From Desulfuromonadales bacterium (GTDB lineage Bacteria; Desulfobacterota; Desulfuromonadia; Geobacterales; Pseudopelobacteraceae), in the NCBI GenBank assembly GCA_016650295.1, contig JAENWA010000098.1, positions 1 through 64,000 of the forward strand: DNA of 64,000 bases. Reading direction: 5' to 3'. A model generated the notes under the pieces. It had not been told where the DNA came from, searched no databases, and saw only the letters and a list, made by a program, of their open reading frames with translations. Of this stretch, positions 59,908 to 64,000 are shown one piece after another. A program made the translations under genes and the position numbers. Position 1 is the first letter of the stretch, and each line of letters starts with the position of its first letter.

Positions 59908-60762
59908 ATGAAGATGAAAAAGACCGCAAAAAACGCCCGTACAAACAACATGGCAGTTATTGAAGAAGTCGGCAACCAGGAGTGGCGATTCGCGGAGATT
60001 CCGTATGAAACGGAGATGAAGTTCAACGACCTGCTCGAAGCGCGGGATTATGGCAACGTCTCCCCGGCGGAGATGGAGCGGCAACTCAGGGAACTGCTGC
60101 ATGAGGCCCCCAACTTTATTGACGTGTATCATCACCTGGCGATGCTTCTCGATCAGCGCGGGAAGGGTCAGGAGGCCCAATTGCTGTGGCAGCAGGCGGT
60201 GAACATCGGCATGCAGTGTTTTATTGAACAGTTCAGCGCCGCCGGTAACAAGCTGGAATGGGGCTGGCTCGAAAATCGACCCTTTCTGCGAGCCTACCAT
60301 TCCCTTGGTCTTCAACACATGGAAAGCGGCAATACCGAGATGGCGCTGTCCATATTCAGAACGATCATGTCTCTGAATCCGGGCGACAACCAGGGTGTCC
60401 GTGCACTCGTGGTTGATTGCTGTCTGAAGCTGAAGATGTACAAAGATGTCCTGACAGTATGCAAGGATTCGCAAGATGACCACATGGCTGAAACAGTGTA
60501 CGGCCGCGTCCTGGCACTTTTCGCACTCAAGCGGATGACCTCGGCGGAAAAGGCGCTCAGACAGGCGCTTACTGTTTTGCCGCTGGTGGCGGCAGAAATC
60601 GTGAAAGCCCGTCACCCGCGACCCAAGAATATGGATGAGGGGCGTTATACCGTCGGCGGCGCCGACCAAGCCTGGTACTACTGGCAGGAAGCGGGAGAGT
60701 ACTGGGTGCAGGTGCCGGGGGCGATTGAGTTTGTCAGGGAGGTATTGAAGGGTCGGGGGTAG
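59908..60762 (+). CDS. tetratricopeptide-like repeat protein
   Basis: From the ATG at 59908 (GGAGAGGG before it) the product is 284 residues. It begins with a lysine-rich segment and then helical repeats (NFIDVYHHLAMLLDQRGKGQ, AYHSLGLQHMESGNTEMALS, NPGDNQGVRALVVDCCLKL, YGRVLALFALKRMTSAEKAL) typical of TPR scaffolds. No enzymatic domain. It lies directly upstream of a C5 methyltransferase/MORC pair and follows an unknown gene. Confidence 0.72.
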   Translation: MKMKKTAKNARTNNMAVIEEVGNQEWRFAEIPYETEMKFNDLLEARDYGNVSPAEMERQLRELLHEAPNFIDVYHHLAMLLDQRGKGQEAQLLWQQAVNIGMQCFIEQFSAAGNKLEWGWLENRPFLRAYHSLGLQHMESGNTEMALSIFRTIMSLNPGDNQGVRALVVDCCLKLKMYKDVLTVCKDSQDDHMAETVYGRVLALFALKRMTSAEKALRQALTVLPLVAAEIVKARHPRPKNMDEGRYTVGGADQAWYYWQEAGEYWVQVPGAIEFVREVLKGRG

Positions 60763-60883
60763 ACGTGATCAAACATGTGGCTTTATTTGTTGAAAATTCT
60801 TGGAATACGACTACAATCACTCGATATTTTCAAGCTCGTCTGAATGTGAAATTGATGTTATTAACGGAGACATAATCCCCAGT

Positions 60884-61999
60884 ATGCCAATCAGAGTTTT
60901 CGACTTTTTTTCAGGATGTGGCGGAACCAGCGCAGGGTTCAGAAATGCAGGTATGCTTAATACCTTTGCGCTGGATATTGACGCCGACTCTGCGAAAACT
61001 TTTAGTACAAACTTTCCTGGCGTACCTTTTCTTCGACAAGATATTTCCCAAGTCTCAACTGAGTACATTCGTCCATTAGTTGAAGCATGCGGTAACGATC
61101 CGCTGCTTTTTTGCGGATGTGCTCCCTGTCAGCCTTTTACCAAACAACGAACAAGTCCAAAACAAGACGATGTAAGAGTGCCGTTATTAGGCGAATTCCA
61201 GCGGTTTGTCGGACACTATAGCCCCGAATATGTATTTGTCGAGAATGTTCCGGGAATGCAAAAGGTTTGGAAGTCGGATGGAATTTTTCAAAAATTCACT
61301 GATTTCTTGAAGACATCAGGGTATTCAGTGGATTTTGGAATTGTTGCATCTCAAGGCTATGGAGTCCCACAGCAAAGAAGACGTTTGGTCCTGATTGCCA
61401 GCCGTGTAGGCGAAATAAGTCATCCTGAAAAAACTCACGGTCCGGGAACCAATAATCTTCGCTTCTCTTCCGTTAGGGATTGGATCGGGCACCTTCCGCC
61501 AATAACTGCCGGTGAAGAACACGCCACTGTTTCTAATCACAGAGCTGCTTGTTTGTCTCAAGACAATATTGAGCGTATTGCTATGACGCCGCCGGGCTGC
61601 GGGCGTGAAAGCTGGTTACCTCATTTACAGCTTAAATGCCATAAAACCCATAATGGTCATACTGACGTATACGGTCGCATGCGATGGGATGAACCGGCCA
61701 GCGGACTAACCACACGTTGCATAAGCCTGTCAAACGGTAGATTCGGGCATCCGGAACAAAACCGTGCCATCAGTGTGCGAGAAGCAGCTTGTTTGCAGAC
61801 ATTCCCTGAGAGTTTCGTTTTTCACGGAAACCTGAATTCCAAGGCGCGGCAGATTGGCAATGCTGTTCCGGTGAAATTGGCCGAAGTTTTCGGAAGACAT
61901 TTTGTTGAGCATTTGCAACAGAATGTGAATAGGGTGACCAATATGCAGTCCCTCTATAATGTCGAGCAAACAGAAGGCGGTATCTATGGCGCGGTTTAA
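60884..61999 (+). CDS. C5 cytosine-specific DNA methyltransferase
   Basis: From the ATG at 60884 the product is 371 residues and contains all C5-methyltransferase motifs: I DFFSGCGGTSAGF (7-19), IV GCAPCQPF with catalytic Cys82, VI VENVPGM (Glu120), VIII QQRRRLVLIASR, and X RQIGNAVPVKLAEV. It methylates cytosine at an unknown site. The target-recognition region (about 190-270) is short. An in-frame TTG at 60800 would add 28 residues with no ribosome site. The stop overlaps the following GHKL ATPase gene by 14 bases. Confidence 0.92.
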   Translation: MPIRVFDFFSGCGGTSAGFRNAGMLNTFALDIDADSAKTFSTNFPGVPFLRQDISQVSTEYIRPLVEACGNDPLLFCGCAPCQPFTKQRTSPKQDDVRVPLLGEFQRFVGHYSPEYVFVENVPGMQKVWKSDGIFQKFTDFLKTSGYSVDFGIVASQGYGVPQQRRRLVLIASRVGEISHPEKTHGPGTNNLRFSSVRDWIGHLPPITAGEEHATVSNHRAACLSQDNIERIAMTPPGCGRESWLPHLQLKCHKTHNGHTDVYGRMRWDEPASGLTTRCISLSNGRFGHPEQNRAISVREAACLQTFPESFVFHGNLNSKARQIGNAVPVKLAEVFGRHFVEHLQQNVNRVTNMQSLYNVEQTEGGIYGAV

Positions 62000-64000
62000 G
62001 ACACGGGCCAGAGCGCTTGACATGCTGGGCCGCCAACAGATTGCCGGTATTCCCAATGCAATCAACGAGCTATTCAAAAATGCCCATGATGCCTATGCTG
62101 AGTGTGTCGTTGTAGACTATTTCCGTCAAACTCGCCTGTTTGTTTTACGTGATGACGGCATCGGCATGAGCGAAGATGACTTCCGCAACAAATGGCTTAC
62201 ACTTGGCACTGAAAGCAAAGTTCTTGAGTCCCAGTATGTACCCCCTAATCGCACCCCGCGACCTGTTTTGGGTGAGAAGGGAATCGGTCGCCTTTCCATA
62301 GCCGCAATCGGCAGTCAAGTGCTTGTTCTCACGAGAGCTTGTCGCAACGAAACATATTACGATCTGGTATGTGCTTACATCCACTGGGGGATTTTCGAAT
62401 GTCCCGGCATTGATCTCGATGAGATTGAAATTCCAGTCAGAACATTTCCCGAAGGGCAGATTCCTACAAAGGCTGATATTGACGAAATGGTATCGGAGTT
62501 TGCGGCAAATGCTTCGAGCCTGAGTACGCGAAACTCCACTACTGGAAAGATCGTTGATCGTATTCAGTCGGACATTGCCCTATTGCTGGGAAACATTGAT
62601 CCGGCTAGGTTCTCAGTTGGTAATTTGTCTCTGAAAGATAATGGGCAAGGTACTCACTTTTATATCATGCCTACGGATGAATCGTTGGATGCTGCTATTG
62701 ATGAAAGAATGCCTGGAATGGGTGCCCAAGACCGGCTTCCTCCTCTTCAAAGCTACCTACTTGGCTTTTCAAATACGATGAAAAAGGCAATTGGAAATGA
62801 TGTAATCAAAGCATCCTTTTTTGACCACGAGATAGATAGCTCTGTTAAGGACTTAATTGGGGGAGATGAGTTCTTTTCGCACGAAGAATTTGCAGTAGCT
62901 GATCACCATATTGAAGGACAGTTTGACGAATACGGACAGTTCAAAGGCAGCATCAATATTTTTGGTCAAAAAGAACACAAAAACCACATTATAACTTGGT
63001 TAAACAAAACCGGTCAGCCTACGGAATGTGGTCCATTCAAAATCAGTCTCGCAATAATCCAACCAGAACGAAAAACAACAAATGTACCTGAAGAGCTTCA
63101 CTCAATGCTTTCCGCAAAAGCTACTCGACTTGGTGGAGTCTATATTTATAAGGATGATATTAGAATTTTGCCTTACGGAAGTTTTGACTATGATTGGTTA
63201 GGCATTGAATATCGCCGCACCAAGAAAGCAAGCTACTATTACTTTTCGCATCGTAATCTTTTCGGTTATGTAGACATTTCTCAAAAATTTAACGGTAATC
63301 TCAAAGAGAAAGCTGGTCGTGAAGGTTTTCGTGAAAATAGGGCTTATCGTCAACTTCGCGATATGTTGACCAATTTCATATTGCAAGTGACAGCTGATTT
63401 CTTTCGTGAAGATTCACTAAATCCTGAATGGCGTGATTATGCAGAAGCAAATGCACGTCGTTACAAAACATTACAGCAAAGAGAACAGCGCCTCAAAGGT
63501 TCCAAAGAACAATTTATTAAAGATCTCGACAGTGTTTTTGTACGCCTGGATAAAGGAGAGCCACTAAGGGAAGCAAATGAGTTATTGACTAATATTGCTG
63601 ATAATTATCGCCGTGCCTTTCGTAGCAAAGAAACAAACAGTACCGTGGTTGCATTTGTCGAGGCGGAACGAAATGCAAATGCTGAATTTGATAAATGGCG
63701 TTCTTCCTATGAAATAAAACGACCAAAGGATGCTGCGTTTAAAAAAGGGATAGAGGCGGAATGGGAAAAGTATCAGAAGCTGTTTGCTGAACTTGATGCG
63801 CATCTTTTTCAGTCTACGCGGCAACAATTAAAACAAGTGGCTATGGACGCTCAAAGAACCTGTGCAGTTCTCATTGACCAACGGCAAAGTTTTGAAGCGA
63901 GCCTGAATGATTTGATTCGACTTAAAGAACAGGAGTCTACTACAGAGGGTCGTACAGTACGCAAAACCGTCTTAGAATTCCAAAGGAAAGTATCCAAAGT
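61986..64000 (+). CDS. MORC/MutL-like GHKL ATPase (cut by window edge)
   Basis: The frame opens at an ATG overlapping the methyltransferase stop (AGAAGG upstream) and stays open to the window end, giving 671 residues so far. It has the GHKL ATPase motifs: NAINELFKNAHDA (Glu28, Asn32), DDGIGM (Asp57-Gly-Ile-Gly) and GEKGIGRLS (Gly96-x2-Gly99-x-Gly101). A second alpha/beta domain follows (about 330-480) and then a charged coiled-coil-like region. This matches bacterial MORC-type ATPases that accompany C5 methyltransferases in restriction-modification-like modules (Iyer, Abhiman and Aravind). The 3' end is outside. Confidence 0.85.
   Translation, partial: MARFKTRARALDMLGRQQIAGIPNAINELFKNAHDAYAECVVVDYFRQTRLFVLRDDGIGMSEDDFRNKWLTLGTESKVLESQYVPPNRTPRPVLGEKGIGRLSIAAIGSQVLVLTRACRNETYYDLVCAYIHWGIFECPGIDLDEIEIPVRTFPEGQIPTKADIDEMVSEFAANASSLSTRNSTTGKIVDRIQSDIALLLGNIDPARFSVGNLSLKDNGQGTHFYIMPTDESLDAAIDERMPGMGAQDRLPPLQSYLLGFSNTMKKAIGNDVIKASFFDHEIDSSVKDLIGGDEFFSHEEFAVADHHIEGQFDEYGQFKGSINIFGQKEHKNHIITWLNKTGQPTECGPFKISLAIIQPERKTTNVPEELHSMLSAKATRLGGVYIYKDDIRILPYGSFDYDWLGIEYRRTKKASYYYFSHRNLFGYVDISQKFNGNLKEKAGREGFRENRAYRQLRDMLTNFILQVTADFFREDSLNPEWRDYAEANARRYKTLQQREQRLKGSKEQFIKDLDSVFVRLDKGEPLREANELLTNIADNYRRAFRSKETNSTVVAFVEAERNANAEFDKWRSSYEIKRPKDAAFKKGIEAEWEKYQKLFAELDAHLFQSTRQQLKQVAMDAQRTCAVLIDQRQSFEASLNDLIRLKEQESTTEGRTVRKTVLEFQRKVSK

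Noticed and set aside
1-64000. tRNA, rRNA or replication-origin features
   Set aside because: No acceptor/T-loop pattern (GGTTCGAATCC), rRNA signature or DnaA-box cluster was recognised. A GGTTCGAATCC match near 54434 lacks the rest of a tRNA cloverleaf; an att-site use of it cannot be shown.

Overview
The window reads as chromosome of a Geobacter-like member of the Desulfuromonadia (Geobacteraceae or close relatives). This rests on the gene content: a membrane-bound uptake [NiFe] hydrogenase operon in the order hybS-hybA-hybB-hybL-hybP, a succinyl-CoA:acetate CoA-transferase, a fused homocysteine methyltransferase/methylene-THF reductase, several large sigma-54 activators and sigma-54-type promoters, and roadblock/DUF4388 proteins. 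No rRNA or tRNA gene was seen. The left edge is the 3' end of an IS30-type transposase. The right edge cuts a large GHKL ATPase gene.

Layout. 1-19 kb is mostly housekeeping: a small exported Ala/Lys protein, ComM-like ATPase, PgeF, DedA, MetH/MetF fusion, lipoprotein, XerC-type recombinase, roadblock proteins, CoA-transferase, inositol-phosphatase, a 937-residue GAF/sigma-54 activator, a 613-residue conserved unknown and an MBL hydrolase. 19.3-40.3 kb is one long minus-strand cell-surface polysaccharide cluster: Wzi-like outer-membrane protein, glycosyltransferases of several families (GT2, GT4, GT9, GT10), Wzy-like polymerase, two Wzx-like flippases, pyruvyl transferase, sulfatase-type membrane transferase and many methyltransferases. 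Its centre (about 22-32.4 kb) is visibly AT-rich against GC-rich flanks, and it carries two broken sugar-nucleotide genes, so it looks acquired and partly decaying. 40.5-41.3 kb is a secreted tail-fibre-like protein. 41.8-47.7 kb is the hyb operon, transcribed leftward from a near-perfect -24/-12 promoter.

47.8-64 kb is an accessory, defence-island-like region: a BrnT/BrnA-type toxin-antitoxin pair, two dinD paralogues around a truncated DUF1016 gene, a PLD-helicase-DUF3427 protein split by an in-frame stop, a Vsr-like nuclease remnant, a BRO-N protein whose tail is replaced by a palindromic repeat, a two-component system, a HEPN/MNT pair, an unknown gene plus a TPR-like gene, and finally a C5 cytosine methyltransferase overlapping a MORC/MutL-like GHKL ATPase.

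The most unusual non-coding structure is palindromic. Four long intergenic inverted repeats are each built from a different short degenerate repeat. Three 28-30 bp near-perfect palindromes encode, or sit next to, the same HF-x4-KM motif of DinD. There is also a 32-bp perfect palindrome, and three copies of the dinD 3' end flank the dinD locus. The strongest candidate system is the C5 methyltransferase/MORC ATPase module running off the right edge, possibly with the TPR and unknown genes in front of it.
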